A DNA stretch of 23,276 nt from Deltaproteobacteria bacterium (GTDB lineage Bacteria; Desulfobacterota; Dissulfuribacteria; Dissulfuribacterales; JALVPX01), in assembly GCA_027061625.1 (NCBI GenBank), contig JAMOVF010000154.1:1-23276 (forward strand), read 5' to 3'. Position 1 is the first letter of the stretch. Each line of letters opens with the position of its first letter. Below, piece after piece: positions 6,860 through 14,553 of the stretch. The notes beneath the pieces are model-generated. The model saw nothing but the letters and a program-made list of their open reading frames with translations, was not told the DNA's origin and made no database searches. The translations under genes and the position numbers were made by a program.

Positions 6860-8176
6860 TCACTGGCCTATCTTCCGCCTTTTCGCCAATATCTTCCGCC
6901 ACTTGTCAAGCCTATCTTTGATAATGCGTTCATGCCCCCTGGTTGTTGGATGATAATAAATCCTATTTTTCAGCTCAGCAGGAAAATATTCCTGGTAGGC
7001 CAGCCCATCTGGGTAGTCATGGGCATATTTATAGCCTTTGCCATAACCAAGCTCCTTCATCAATTTTGTGGGAGCATTTCTTATATGCAAAGGGACAGGA
7101 AGGGAACCATATTTTCTAGCATCTGCCTGGGCCTTGCCATAGGCTTCATATACAGCATTGCTTTTGGGAGCAGTGGCTAAATAGACAGCTGCCTGGGCCA
7201 AGGCTAGCTCACCTTCAGGGCTGCCCAAAAAGTCATACGCCTTCAGGGCATCAAGGGCTATCTGCAGCGCCTGCGGATCGGCATTGCCAACGTCTTCTGA
7301 AGCAAAGCGGATCATGCGCCTTGCAACATAATGGGGATCTTCACCGCCCTCCAGCATCCTTGCCATCCAGTAGAGCGCTGCATCTGGATCGCTGCCTCTC
7401 AAACTTTTGTGAAATGCCGAAATGAGGTTGTAGTGTTCTTCTCCAGCCTTGTCATAACGCAGCAAACGTTTTTGGGCTGCCTGTTCAATGTCATCCAGTG
7501 ATATGGAGGCTCCTTTGCCCTCCGGCCTTTTGGATACAGCGATCTCAGCACTGAATTCCAGCAGATTATAGAGGCTCCTGGCATCTCCATCGGCATAATT
7601 GAGTAAGGCCTCTTCCGCTTCCTTGGATATGGAGAGCTCCATTTTGCCAAGGCCGCGTTCTTGATCTTTCAATCCCCTGTATAGAAGTTTTCTCAAGTCA
7701 TCCTTTGACAAAGGCTTAAGGGTGAACACATGGCATCTGGAAAGCAGAGGACTTATGATCTCAAAGGAAGGATTTTCTGTGGTGGCACCTATCAAAGTTA
7801 TTAGTCCACTTTCAACATGGGGCAAAAAAGCGTCTTGCTGGGCCTTGTTGAAGCGGTGTATTTCATCCACAAATAGTATGGTTTTGGGGCCGCCAGCACG
7901 TTTATTCTCTTGTGCTTCTTTTACAATCGACCTCAATTCCTTTACTCCAGAAAGGACTGCAGAAAAGGAGATGAAATTGGCATCAACCAACCTTGCCAGC
8001 ACCCTGGCGAGGGTGGTTTTGCCGCACCCTGGAGGTCCCCATAAGATCATAGAGGGAAGTTGGCCCCGGGCTGCTATTGCTTGAAGAGGCTTGCCATGGC
8101 CAAGAAGATGTTCCTGGCCAGCGATCTCCTCAAGGGTCCTCGGGCGCATTCGTTCTGCTAATGGTACGCTAGTCAT
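6860..8176 (-). CDS. rarA: Replication-associated recombination protein A (RarA/MgsA AAA+ ATPase)
   Basis: Clamp-loader-like AAA+ ATPase acting at stalled replication forks; E. coli RarA interacts with SSB. The 438-residue length is normal. Visible are Walker A GPPGCGKT (47-54), Walker B LFVDEIH (101-107) followed by RFNKAQQDAFLPHVE, sensor 1 GATTENPSF (130-138) and the arginine finger in SRC (Arg147). The C-terminal half has the tetramerisation domain with SDPDAALYWMARMLEGGEDP and YAHDYP. It lies 17 bases after the small transporter-associated gene and may share the transporter transcript. The ribosome site is a weak GGTGA. tRNA-Ile2 follows 78 bases downstream with its own promoter candidate. 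Confidence 0.96.
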   Translation of the reverse strand: MTSVPLAERMRPRTLEEIAGQEHLLGHGKPLQAIAARGQLPSMILWGPPGCGKTTLARVLARLVDANFISFSAVLSGVKELRSIVKEAQENKRAGGPKTILFVDEIHRFNKAQQDAFLPHVESGLITLIGATTENPSFEIISPLLSRCHVFTLKPLSKDDLRKLLYRGLKDQERGLGKMELSISKEAEEALLNYADGDARSLYNLLEFSAEIAVSKRPEGKGASISLDDIEQAAQKRLLRYDKAGEEHYNLISAFHKSLRGSDPDAALYWMARMLEGGEDPHYVARRMIRFASEDVGNADPQALQIALDALKAYDFLGSPEGELALAQAAVYLATAPKSNAVYEAYGKAQADARKYGSLPVPLHIRNAPTKLMKELGYGKGYKYAHDYPDGLAYQEYFPAELKNRIYYHPTTRGHERIIKDRLDKWRKILAKRRKIGQ

Positions 8177-8193
8177 GGGAGGTTCACCAATGG

Positions 8194-8367
8194 CTATTCA
8201 GCCTTCTGAACCTTCTTTTTAGTTTCTTTTCCAGTCTTTTTGGTCCTTTTCCTTTTTTTACTTTTACATTGGGTCTCGGCTGCAAACAGCTTACTGAAGC
8301 AATAGGTTGACAAGCTTAATACAAGTCCCCAAGAGAATAACATAAATAAAAGCGCTGAGCCCTTCAT
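8194..8367 (-). CDS. 57-residue single-helix protein, MetS-like small subunit of NSS transporter
   Basis: A small gene starting at ATG 8367, overlapping the transporter stop in an ATGA (8367-8364), with its own strong ribosome site AAGGAG six bases upstream inside the transporter gene. The product begins MKGSALLFMLFSWGLVLS: one membrane helix at about residues 5-28 with a mid-helix tryptophan-glycine, then a very basic tail in which 13 of residues 35-57 are Lys or Arg. In Corynebacterium the NSS transporter MetP needs a small one-helix partner, MetS, encoded next to it; size, topology and coupling fit that family. The lysine-rich tail is longer and more basic than I would expect. Family membership is inferred from context, not from strong sequence identity. 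rarA starts 17 bases later. Confidence 0.72.
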   Translation of the reverse strand: MKGSALLFMLFSWGLVLSLSTYCFSKLFAAETQCKSKKRKRTKKTGKETKKKVQKAE

Positions 8368-9893
8368 TTTGATCTCCTTCTACGGTCAGATAAAAAGACT
8401 AGAAAACAGAGGAAAAAGCCTATACCCACCAGAAGTTCCCTGGTTACCCAGGCTGTCCATGAACTATGTTTAAGATAGGCGGGAAGAACATCGAAGGTCC
8501 ACCATATTAAGATGACCGTGAGAAATAGCGGGGTAACATATTTGATGATTGGATAAAAGAAAGACGGAGCCTTAATAATACCGCCTCTATTTATCTCTTC
8601 CCATGCCTTTTTACCTTCAAAGATCCAGAAAAAGACGATTACTTCAATCAAAGCAAAAATTACCACAAAAAACGTGCCTGCCCAGAAGTCCATTTCATCC
8701 AAGGCCTTGCCAAGAAATATGGGTACATGGGCAATGCCGAAAAGAAAAGTCATGGTGGCAATAACTGCATAGGTCCTTTTAAGCCGAAATTCATCTTCCA
8801 GGAAGGCAATCACAGGCTGTGTTATGGCAACAGATGAGGTAAGGCCAGCAAAAAAAAGCAATGTGAACCATAAGAAGCCAAAGAGGCTTCCCATGGGAAT
8901 GTTTGCAAATATGGCTGGCAGGCTTACAAAGGCGAGATTAAAGGCCCCAGAAGCAGCTATCTGCTGTGCTGCCATTACACCGAAAAAGGCAGCTGCAGCG
9001 GGAATGGCAATGGAACCTCCTAGAATCACTTCTGCCATCTCATTCAAGGAAGCTGCTGACAGGCCTGAAAGGACAAGATCATCATTTTTGCCCAGGTATG
9101 AGGCATAGGTGATGATGGCTCCAAACCCAAGGCTCAAAGTAAAAAATACCTGTCCGGCTGCTGCAAGCCACACCTTAGGGTTAGATAGCTGGCTCCAATC
9201 AGGAGTCCAGAGAAAATTTAGACCCTCTACCGCGCTACCTTGGGGAGTTTCAAGGGTCAAAACCCTTATCATCAATACCAAGGCCATGAAGAAGAGGGCG
9301 GGCATGGCAAGTTTGGCAAGTTTTTCTATTCCGCCTGAGATCCCTTTTATTAGAATCCATATATTAAGTGCAATGGTAATTAAGAAAAAGATATAAGCCA
9401 TTATAGAGGGCCGGTAAATATCACCGTTGCCCATGCCAGTATACTGGGCGAGCAGGTCCTGGAATGGCTTTAAATATTCAGCAGTGCCAGGTGCACCGTA
9501 TGCCGCCGCTTCTGAAGGAAGCATTCCGCCTATAGACATTACAGCATATCCCAAGGTCCAAGATTCTATGTAAACGTAATAGCAGGCCACTACAAAAGGA
9601 ACAAAGAGGCCTAGCACGCCAACATATTTAGCAATCGGGTTTTTCCACAAAAGCTTGAAAATGGCAGGGGTGGTTCCATGCCCTCTAACTCCTCCATAAC
9701 GGCCAATTGCCCACTCAGTCCACATAAGAGGGATTGCAATTACTACTATAGAGATCATATAGGGTATCATAAATACCCCGCCTCCATTCTGGGCTGCCTG
9801 GGTGGGAAAACGGAGGAAATTTCCAAGGCCCACTGCATTGCCAGCCATGGCCAATATAAGGCCAAGCCGCGTGCCCCAATGCTCTCTTGCCAT
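8364..9893 (-). CDS. Sodium-dependent amino acid transporter, close LeuT homologue (NSS/SLC6 family)
   Basis: A 509-residue, 12-helix inner-membrane symporter. It aligns with Aquifex LeuT, as I remember that sequence, with a constant offset of -2 through helix 8. Every residue I could check of the leucine site is kept: Asn19, Ala20, Leu23, Val102, Tyr106, Phe251, Thr252, Ser254, Phe257, Ser353, Ile357. Sodium-site Asn25, Asn284 and Thr352 are also present. Glu288 matches LeuT Glu290, which replaces chloride, so chloride-independent transport is expected. A small aliphatic or neutral amino acid is the likely substrate. The start ATG 9893 has AAAGGAG seven bases upstream. A consensus TTGACA lies at 9987-9982 on this strand but without a convincing -10 box. 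The gene overlaps the 57-residue partner by 4 bases. Confidence 0.95.
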   Translation of the reverse strand: MAREHWGTRLGLILAMAGNAVGLGNFLRFPTQAAQNGGGVFMIPYMISIVVIAIPLMWTEWAIGRYGGVRGHGTTPAIFKLLWKNPIAKYVGVLGLFVPFVVACYYVYIESWTLGYAVMSIGGMLPSEAAAYGAPGTAEYLKPFQDLLAQYTGMGNGDIYRPSIMAYIFFLITIALNIWILIKGISGGIEKLAKLAMPALFFMALVLMIRVLTLETPQGSAVEGLNFLWTPDWSQLSNPKVWLAAAGQVFFTLSLGFGAIITYASYLGKNDDLVLSGLSAASLNEMAEVILGGSIAIPAAAAFFGVMAAQQIAASGAFNLAFVSLPAIFANIPMGSLFGFLWFTLLFFAGLTSSVAITQPVIAFLEDEFRLKRTYAVIATMTFLFGIAHVPIFLGKALDEMDFWAGTFFVVIFALIEVIVFFWIFEGKKAWEEINRGGIIKAPSFFYPIIKYVTPLFLTVILIWWTFDVLPAYLKHSSWTAWVTRELLVGIGFFLCFLVFLSDRRRRSK

Positions 9894-10213
9894 TTTTTAA
9901 CTCCTTTCCAGTGGTTGATTTATTTGAAAATCAGAGGGTCAAAAAAGATGATCTGTTCCTCATTTCATAGTTTGCGGACAATGTCAAGGTTGGCAAACGT
10001 ATAAATGTTGCTCTAATAGGGTCAATTTTAAAGTTTTGATTTTTTCCTTGGCCTTGTAAAAAAATCAGACAAGTGTTACATAAAGCCGATTTGTGTTAAA
10101 TAGGCAGTTCAATCACACACCTGCTTCTACTGCCCAAGTGGTGCCGGTTCCGGTAACAAGGGCCTTTAAAAAGTAGAGTAGGGAGGAAAAAAACCACTTC
10201 ATAAGGAGGAATC
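9894..10213. other. Divergent intergenic region between transporter and rpsB
   Basis: 320 bases without a protein gene. It carries the ribosome sites of both divergent genes, a TTGACA on the minus strand (9987-9982) and an AT-rich stretch at about 10020-10105 that probably holds the rpsB promoter. I could not fix one -10/-35 pair: TTGTAA at 10054-10059 and TTAAAT at 10096-10101 are candidates but are not well spaced with each other. The last 90 bases hold the structured leader described separately. Confidence 0.5.
10126..10199 (+). promoter_or_regulatory. Candidate structured rpsB leader (possible S2 autoregulatory fold)
   Basis: Two perfect complementary pairs cross each other: TCTACT (10126-10131) with AGTAGA (10172-10177), and AAGTGGT (10136-10142) with ACCACTT (10193-10199). 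GCCC (10132-10135) can also pair with GGGC (10160-10163). The last arm ends 3 bases before the ribosome site AAGGAGG (10203-10209). Crossing helices would make a pseudoknot beside the start codon. In E. coli, S2 represses rpsB-tsf through the rpsB leader, so an S2-binding role is plausible, but pairs of 6-7 bases can arise by chance. Confidence 0.35.
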
Positions 10214-11047
10214 GTGGCTTACGTAACTATGAAACAACTGTTGGAAGCTGGTGTCCATTTTGGCCATCAGACTAGGCGCTGGAACCCAAAAATGAAGCCC
10301 TATATATTTGGGGCCAGAAATGGCATTTACATCATTGACCTTCAGAAGACTGTTCGTCTTTTCAAGGTAGCCTATGAATTTGCCAGGGATGTGGCTGCTG
10401 AAGGTGGTATTGTGCTCTTTGTTGGTACAAAAAAACAGGCTAGAGAGTCAATCCAGGAGGAGGCAAGCCGTTGTGGTATGCCTTATGTAAATCACCGTTG
10501 GCTGGGCGGTATGCTCACCAACTACCAGACTATACGCAAAGGCATAGACAGGCTAAAGCGTCTAGAAGCCATGTTTGAAGACGGCACCATTGAGAAGTTT
10601 CCCAAAAAAGAGGTGTTAAAAATGGACCGGCTCCGCAGAAAACTGGATCAGAACCTTGGCGGTATAAAAGATATGGATGGCCTCCCAGATGCAGTTTTCG
10701 TGGTGGATGCAAAACAGGAGCAGATTGCAGTAAAAGAGGCAAACAAGCTAGGCATCCCAGTTATAGCTATAGTGGATACAAATTGTGATCCAGATGGAAT
10801 AGATTACATCATTCCAGGAAATGACGATGCCATTAGGGCAATCCGTTTGATAAGCTCCCGCATTGCAGATGCGGTTTTAGAAGGCAAAGAAAAGTTCTTA
10901 GAAACCCAGCAGGCGGAAACAGACAAAGAAATGGCTGAAGAAACAGGAGAAGGAGCAGAGTCTATGCCTGTTTCTGGGGAGGAAACTTCTGCACCAGAGG
11001 CTTCAGCAGAGACAGAGGCTGCTTCCGGAGCTCCCCAGGCTGCATAG
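10214..11047 (+). CDS. rpsB: Small ribosomal subunit protein S2
   Basis: Structural protein of the 30S subunit, needed for binding S1. The 277-residue product has the S2 core: LLEAGVHFGHQTRRWNPKM, FVGTKKQA (69-76), RWLGGMLTN (95-103) and VVDTN-type segments such as AIVDTNCDPDGIDYIIPGND (185-204). Residues after about 230 form a roughly 47-residue tail rich in Glu, Ala, Ser and Thr, likely disordered and longer than the E. coli end. The start is GTG 10214, preceded by AAGGAGG with 4 intervening bases; an in-frame ATG at 10229 would cut conserved residues. tsf follows after 45 bases, the classical rpsB-tsf operon. Confidence 0.98.
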   Translation: MAYVTMKQLLEAGVHFGHQTRRWNPKMKPYIFGARNGIYIIDLQKTVRLFKVAYEFARDVAAEGGIVLFVGTKKQARESIQEEASRCGMPYVNHRWLGGMLTNYQTIRKGIDRLKRLEAMFEDGTIEKFPKKEVLKMDRLRRKLDQNLGGIKDMDGLPDAVFVVDAKQEQIAVKEANKLGIPVIAIVDTNCDPDGIDYIIPGNDDAIRAIRLISSRIADAVLEGKEKFLETQQAETDKEMAEETGEGAESMPVSGEETSAPEASAETEAASGAPQAA

Positions 11048-11092
11048 TTTCCATATAATTTAGAGATAAAAGATTTTTAGCGGAGGAATAAA

Positions 11093-11692
11093 ATGGGTGC
11101 CATAACCACTCAGATGATAAAGGAATTAAGGGAACGTACTAATGCCGGAATGATGGATTGCAAGAAGGCCTTGCAGGAATGCGGCGGCGATATGGACAAG
11201 GCTGTAGATTGGCTCAGGCAAAAGGGGCTGGCAGTGGCTGCAAAGCGGGCTGGTCGTGCAACATCAGAAGGCACTGTTCAATGTTACCTTCATGCAGGAA
11301 ATAAGATTGGTGTGTTAGTGGAAGTAGATTGTGAAACTGATTTTGTGGCAAAAAATGATCAGTTTGTCCAGTTTGCCAAGGATCTAGCCTTACATATATG
11401 TGCAGCAAATCCTGTTGCCATGCGGAGGGAAGATGTTCCCCAAGAGCTGGTTGAAAGGGAAAAAGAGATCTACCGGCAGCAGGCCCTTGAATCAGGAAAA
11501 CCAGAAAACATCGTGGAAAAGATCATTGAAGGGCGTTTGGATAAATTTTTCAAAGAAGTTTGTCTGCTTGAGCAGCCCTATGTCAAAGATCCAGATATCA
11601 CCATTCAGGATAAGTTGAATGAGCTCATAGCCAAGATGGGCGAAAATATCACCATCAAGCGCTATGCAAGGTTCCAGGTGGGGACTGATTAA
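11093..11692 (+). CDS. tsf: Elongation factor Ts (short form)
   Basis: Guanine nucleotide exchange factor for EF-Tu. The N-terminal UBA-like domain ITTQMIKELRERTNAGMMDC and the exchange motif TDFVAKND (82-89, contacting EF-Tu) are clear. At 199 residues it is the short form, with a single core subdomain, as in Thermus, compared with about 283 residues in E. coli. The end is natural (GENITIKRYARFQV is the usual C-terminal element), so it is not truncated. GGAGG precedes the ATG with good spacing. The stop overlaps the pyrH start by one base (TAATG), which points to coupled translation. Confidence 0.97.
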   Translation: MGAITTQMIKELRERTNAGMMDCKKALQECGGDMDKAVDWLRQKGLAVAAKRAGRATSEGTVQCYLHAGNKIGVLVEVDCETDFVAKNDQFVQFAKDLALHICAANPVAMRREDVPQELVEREKEIYRQQALESGKPENIVEKIIEGRLDKFFKEVCLLEQPYVKDPDITIQDKLNELIAKMGENITIKRYARFQVGTD

Positions 11693-12435
11693 TGTCATCA
11701 TCAAAAAATGCCAAAGGCTTCCATAGGGTCTTGCTCAAGGTAAGCGGCGAGGCCCTGATGGGCAATGAGCCCTTTGGTATTTCTATGCCTGTGATAAACA
11801 GTTTGGCCGATGAATTGGTAGAAGTTCATAGGTCCGGAGTACAAATGGGTCTGGTAATAGGTGGTGGCAATATTTTCAGGGGAGTGGCAGGTGCAGCTCA
11901 AGGCATGGATAGGGCATCTGCAGACCAGATGGGCATGCTTGCAACTGTAATTAATGCCCTTGCTTTACAGGAAGCCTTGAAAAACAGCGGCGCTGAGGTA
12001 AGGGTGCTCTCTGCCATTGAGGTTGGTAGAATGGTAGAGCCATTTGTTCGAGCCAGGGCCTTAAAACATCTGGAGCGCGGGAGAATAATTATTTTTGCAG
12101 CAGGTACCGGCAATCCCTTTTTTACCACAGATACAGCAGCTGCTTTGAGGGCCCTTGAGATCAAGGCAGACGTCCTTATGAAGGCCACCAATGTGGATGG
12201 CGTGTATGATAAGGATCCCCAAAAATTTTCTGATGCGGTAAAATTTAATCATCTCACCTATGATCAGGTCCTGGAACATGACCTTAAAGTAATGGATGGA
12301 GCTGCTATTGCCCTGGCCAGGGATGCCAAGCTGCCAGTACTGGTCTTTTCCATGAAAGAAAGGGGCAACATTATAAAAGCAGTTCATGGTGAGGCTATTG
12401 GTACATTAGTTACAGGAGGTGAGGCAGATGAGTGA
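11692..12435 (+). CDS. pyrH: UMP kinase
   Basis: Phosphorylates UMP to UDP in pyrimidine nucleotide synthesis; bacterial enzymes are hexamers of the amino acid kinase fold, regulated by UTP and GTP. The 247-residue product shows LLKVSGEAL (14-22, Lys16), GLVIGGGNIFRG (53-64), GTGNPFFTTDTAA (138-150) and KATNVDGVYDKDP (164-176). The start overlaps the tsf stop by one base, with AGGTGGGG upstream. The 3' end overlaps frr by 8 bases. The tsf-pyrH-frr order is strongly conserved in bacteria. Confidence 0.98.
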   Translation: MSSSKNAKGFHRVLLKVSGEALMGNEPFGISMPVINSLADELVEVHRSGVQMGLVIGGGNIFRGVAGAAQGMDRASADQMGMLATVINALALQEALKNSGAEVRVLSAIEVGRMVEPFVRARALKHLERGRIIIFAAGTGNPFFTTDTAAALRALEIKADVLMKATNVDGVYDKDPQKFSDAVKFNHLTYDQVLEHDLKVMDGAAIALARDAKLPVLVFSMKERGNIIKAVHGEAIGTLVTGGEADE

Positions 12436-12982
12436 AGTGCTTGAAACAGCCAGCAAGAAGATGGACAAGGCCATCGAAGCATTCAAAAAGGAACTTGACC
12501 GCGTGCGCACTGGCCGGGCGACCCCAGCCCTCTTGGATGGCATTACAGTAGATTATTATGGTACTCTCATGCCGCTTAACCAGGTAGCCTCCATATCTGT
12601 GCCGGAAAGCAGGCTTTTGACTATACAGCCTTGGGATGCCAATATCCTTCCAGATATTGAAAAGGCAATATTAAAATCTGAATTAGGTTTGACTCCCACC
12701 AATGATGGCAAGATTGTACGCATAGCAGTTCCCCCTCTTACTGAAGAGCGTCGCAAAGACCTTGTCAAATTGGTAAAAAAGATGGCGGAAGAGGCAAGGG
12801 TGGCTATTCGGAATATAAGAAGGGATGCCATTGAAAAATTAAAGGCTCAGAAAAAGAATAAAGAAATCTCTGAAGATGATATGTATAAATTGCAGGACAA
12901 AGTCCAGGAGATCACAGACGAACATATTAAAGAAGTGGACAAGATTTTGTCTGAAAAGGAGAAAGAGATACTGGAGTTCTAA
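12428..12982 (+). CDS. frr: Ribosome recycling factor
   Basis: Splits post-termination ribosomes together with EF-G. The 184-residue protein has the standard length, with the three-helix bundle tips LDRVRTGRATPALLDGI (23-39), TIQPWD, GLTPTNDGKIVRI and the C-terminal RRDAIEKLK helix region. I chose ATG 12428 rather than an in-frame GTG nine bases earlier because AGGAGG (12414-12419) is 8 bases before it and the product then starts MSEVLETASKKMDKAI as in the family. It overlaps the pyrH stop by 8 bases. Confidence 0.98.
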   Translation: MSEVLETASKKMDKAIEAFKKELDRVRTGRATPALLDGITVDYYGTLMPLNQVASISVPESRLLTIQPWDANILPDIEKAILKSELGLTPTNDGKIVRIAVPPLTEERRKDLVKLVKKMAEEARVAIRNIRRDAIEKLKAQKKNKEISEDDMYKLQDKVQEITDEHIKEVDKILSEKEKEILEF

Positions 12983-13000
12983 CCAGTCTTAATAAGTTTT

Positions 13001-13756
13001 ATGCACGATCCTGAATTGGAAAAGATTCCGCACCATCTTGCCATCATCATGGATGGAAATGGCCGCTGGGCACGGCGCCGCGGAATGCCCAGGATAATGG
13101 GCCACCGGCAGGGTGTGAAGGCGGTAAGGGAGACTGTTACTGCCTGCCGTGAGCTGGGTATCAAAGTGCTTACCCTTTATGCCTTTTCCAAAGAGAATTG
13201 GAACCGCCCAAAGGATGAGGTTTCTGCCCTAATGGACCTCCTCTATGACTATTTGGAGCGGGAACTTAATGAGATGCTGAAAAATGGCATAAGGCTCATG
13301 GCCATTGGGGAAATAGAGTGTTTGCCCCAGAAAGTCCAAGATAAACTTGCAGCAGTCATGAAATCCACTTCTTCTAATCAAGATATGATCTTGAATCTAG
13401 CCCTAAGTTATGGAGGCAGGGCAGAGATCGCCTTTGCTGTCAGGAAAATTGCCCAAATGTGTATGGAGGGGAAGATCAAGCCCGAAGATATAGATGAAGA
13501 CTTAGTGGCAAAAAATCTTTACACAGCAGAGTTGCCAGATCCAGACTTGATAATCCGTACCAGCGGCGAAATGAGGTTGAGCAATTTTCTGCTCTTCCAG
13601 GCAGCATATTCAGAACTTTATATTACAAATACTTTGTGGCCCGACTTTGACAAGCAGGAGCTTATTAAGGCTCTCCAGGATTATGGAAGGCGTGAAAGAA
13701 GGTTTGGCCGCATTGGGGAGTCATTTGCCAAGGCATGCACCGCGATCGTATCCTGA
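13001..13756 (+). CDS. uppS: Undecaprenyl diphosphate synthase (cis-prenyltransferase)
   Basis: Adds eight isopentenyl units to farnesyl diphosphate to make the C55 lipid carrier for peptidoglycan and O-antigen. The 251-residue protein has AIIMDGNGRWA (14-24, catalytic Asp18), HRQG (35-38), LTLYAFSKENWNRP (57-70) and RTSGEMRLSNFLLFQAAYSE (186-205), with Glu205 as the metal-linked residue. The usual SNFLLWQ tryptophan is Phe here, a mild change. No clear ribosome site lies before ATG 13001, 18 bases after the frr stop. The 3' end overlaps cdsA by 22 bases. It acts next to the Dxr step in this same run of isoprenoid and lipid genes. Confidence 0.97.
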   Translation: MHDPELEKIPHHLAIIMDGNGRWARRRGMPRIMGHRQGVKAVRETVTACRELGIKVLTLYAFSKENWNRPKDEVSALMDLLYDYLERELNEMLKNGIRLMAIGEIECLPQKVQDKLAAVMKSTSSNQDMILNLALSYGGRAEIAFAVRKIAQMCMEGKIKPEDIDEDLVAKNLYTAELPDPDLIIRTSGEMRLSNFLLFQAAYSELYITNTLWPDFDKQELIKALQDYGRRERRFGRIGESFAKACTAIVS

Positions 13757-14553
13757 CTGCCCTTGTTGCTGGCCCTCTGCTTTTCATACTCCTTTGGTGG
13801 GGTGGAAAAGGCATCTTTGGCGCACTGGTTATTGCAGGTTCTGCTGTATGTCTTTACGAATATTACAGGATTACATTTTCAAATAAGATTAGTATTTTAA
13901 TTTTAGGCGTGGCAAGCGGACTGCTACCAGTTTTAGGAGCAGTTTTTGGAAACAGCAGCGAATATGTTTTACCTGCCTTGGCCTTGGCCCTTTTTGTCAG
14001 TGGACTCTATTTTATTTTGACCTTCAAACAGTGGGAAAATGGGGCCCAGGATCTTTTCTTGTTTTACGCAGGGGCTTCCTATGTCTCCTTCTGCCTTGCA
14101 CATGTTTGGTTGCTTCGAGTACTGCCCAACGGCAAGGCATGGGTATTGTTTCTTCTGTTGGTTATATTTTCTGGTGATGCAGGTGCATATTATGTGGGCA
14201 GGGCAATAGGCAAACACAAATTAAGACCAGATGTTAGCAGCGGCAAGACTGTTGAAGGCGCAGTGGGGGGTTTAGCAGCAAATATTCTCATGGCTCTGAT
14301 GGTTTGGTTTGGGTTGTTCAAATATTTCGATCCCCGCTTCATTTTACCAACTGCCTTGATAGTTGGAATGGTAGGACAGGTTGGGGATTTGATGGAATCC
14401 ATTGTGAAAAGAAGCTTTGGAGTAAAGGATTCCAGCAACATCCTGCCTGGGCATGGTGGTGTCTTTGACAGGGTGGATGCAGTTATGCTGGCAGCTCCTT
14501 TCCTTTATTGGATAATATATTTTGGTTATCAGCAAGGTTGGTTGGTCAGATGA
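13735..14553 (+). CDS. cdsA: Phosphatidate cytidylyltransferase (CDP-diglyceride synthase)
   Basis: Integral inner-membrane enzyme that makes CDP-diacylglycerol from phosphatidate and CTP, the branch point for all phospholipids. The 272-residue protein has about eight hydrophobic segments. It carries GDAGAYYVGRAIGKHKL (147-163), VSSGKTVEGAVGG (167-179) and the full PROSITE-type CDP-diglyceride synthase signature from Ser222 to Asp248 (SIVKRSFGVKD, then PGHGGVFDRVD). The start lies 22 bases inside uppS, so translation is probably coupled. The end overlaps dxr in ATGA. GpsA, encoded at 381, supplies the glycerol phosphate upstream in the same pathway. Confidence 0.97.
   Translation: MHRDRILTALVAGPLLFILLWWGGKGIFGALVIAGSAVCLYEYYRITFSNKISILILGVASGLLPVLGAVFGNSSEYVLPALALALFVSGLYFILTFKQWENGAQDLFLFYAGASYVSFCLAHVWLLRVLPNGKAWVLFLLLVIFSGDAGAYYVGRAIGKHKLRPDVSSGKTVEGAVGGLAANILMALMVWFGLFKYFDPRFILPTALIVGMVGQVGDLMESIVKRSFGVKDSSNILPGHGGVFDRVDAVMLAAPFLYWIIYFGYQQGWLVR

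Noticed and set aside
6746..7180. 144-residue plus-strand frame with hydrophobic stretches
   Set aside because: It is antisense to the conserved C-terminal half of rarA and to the tRNA; hydrophobicity arises from the complementary frame and there is no ribosome site.
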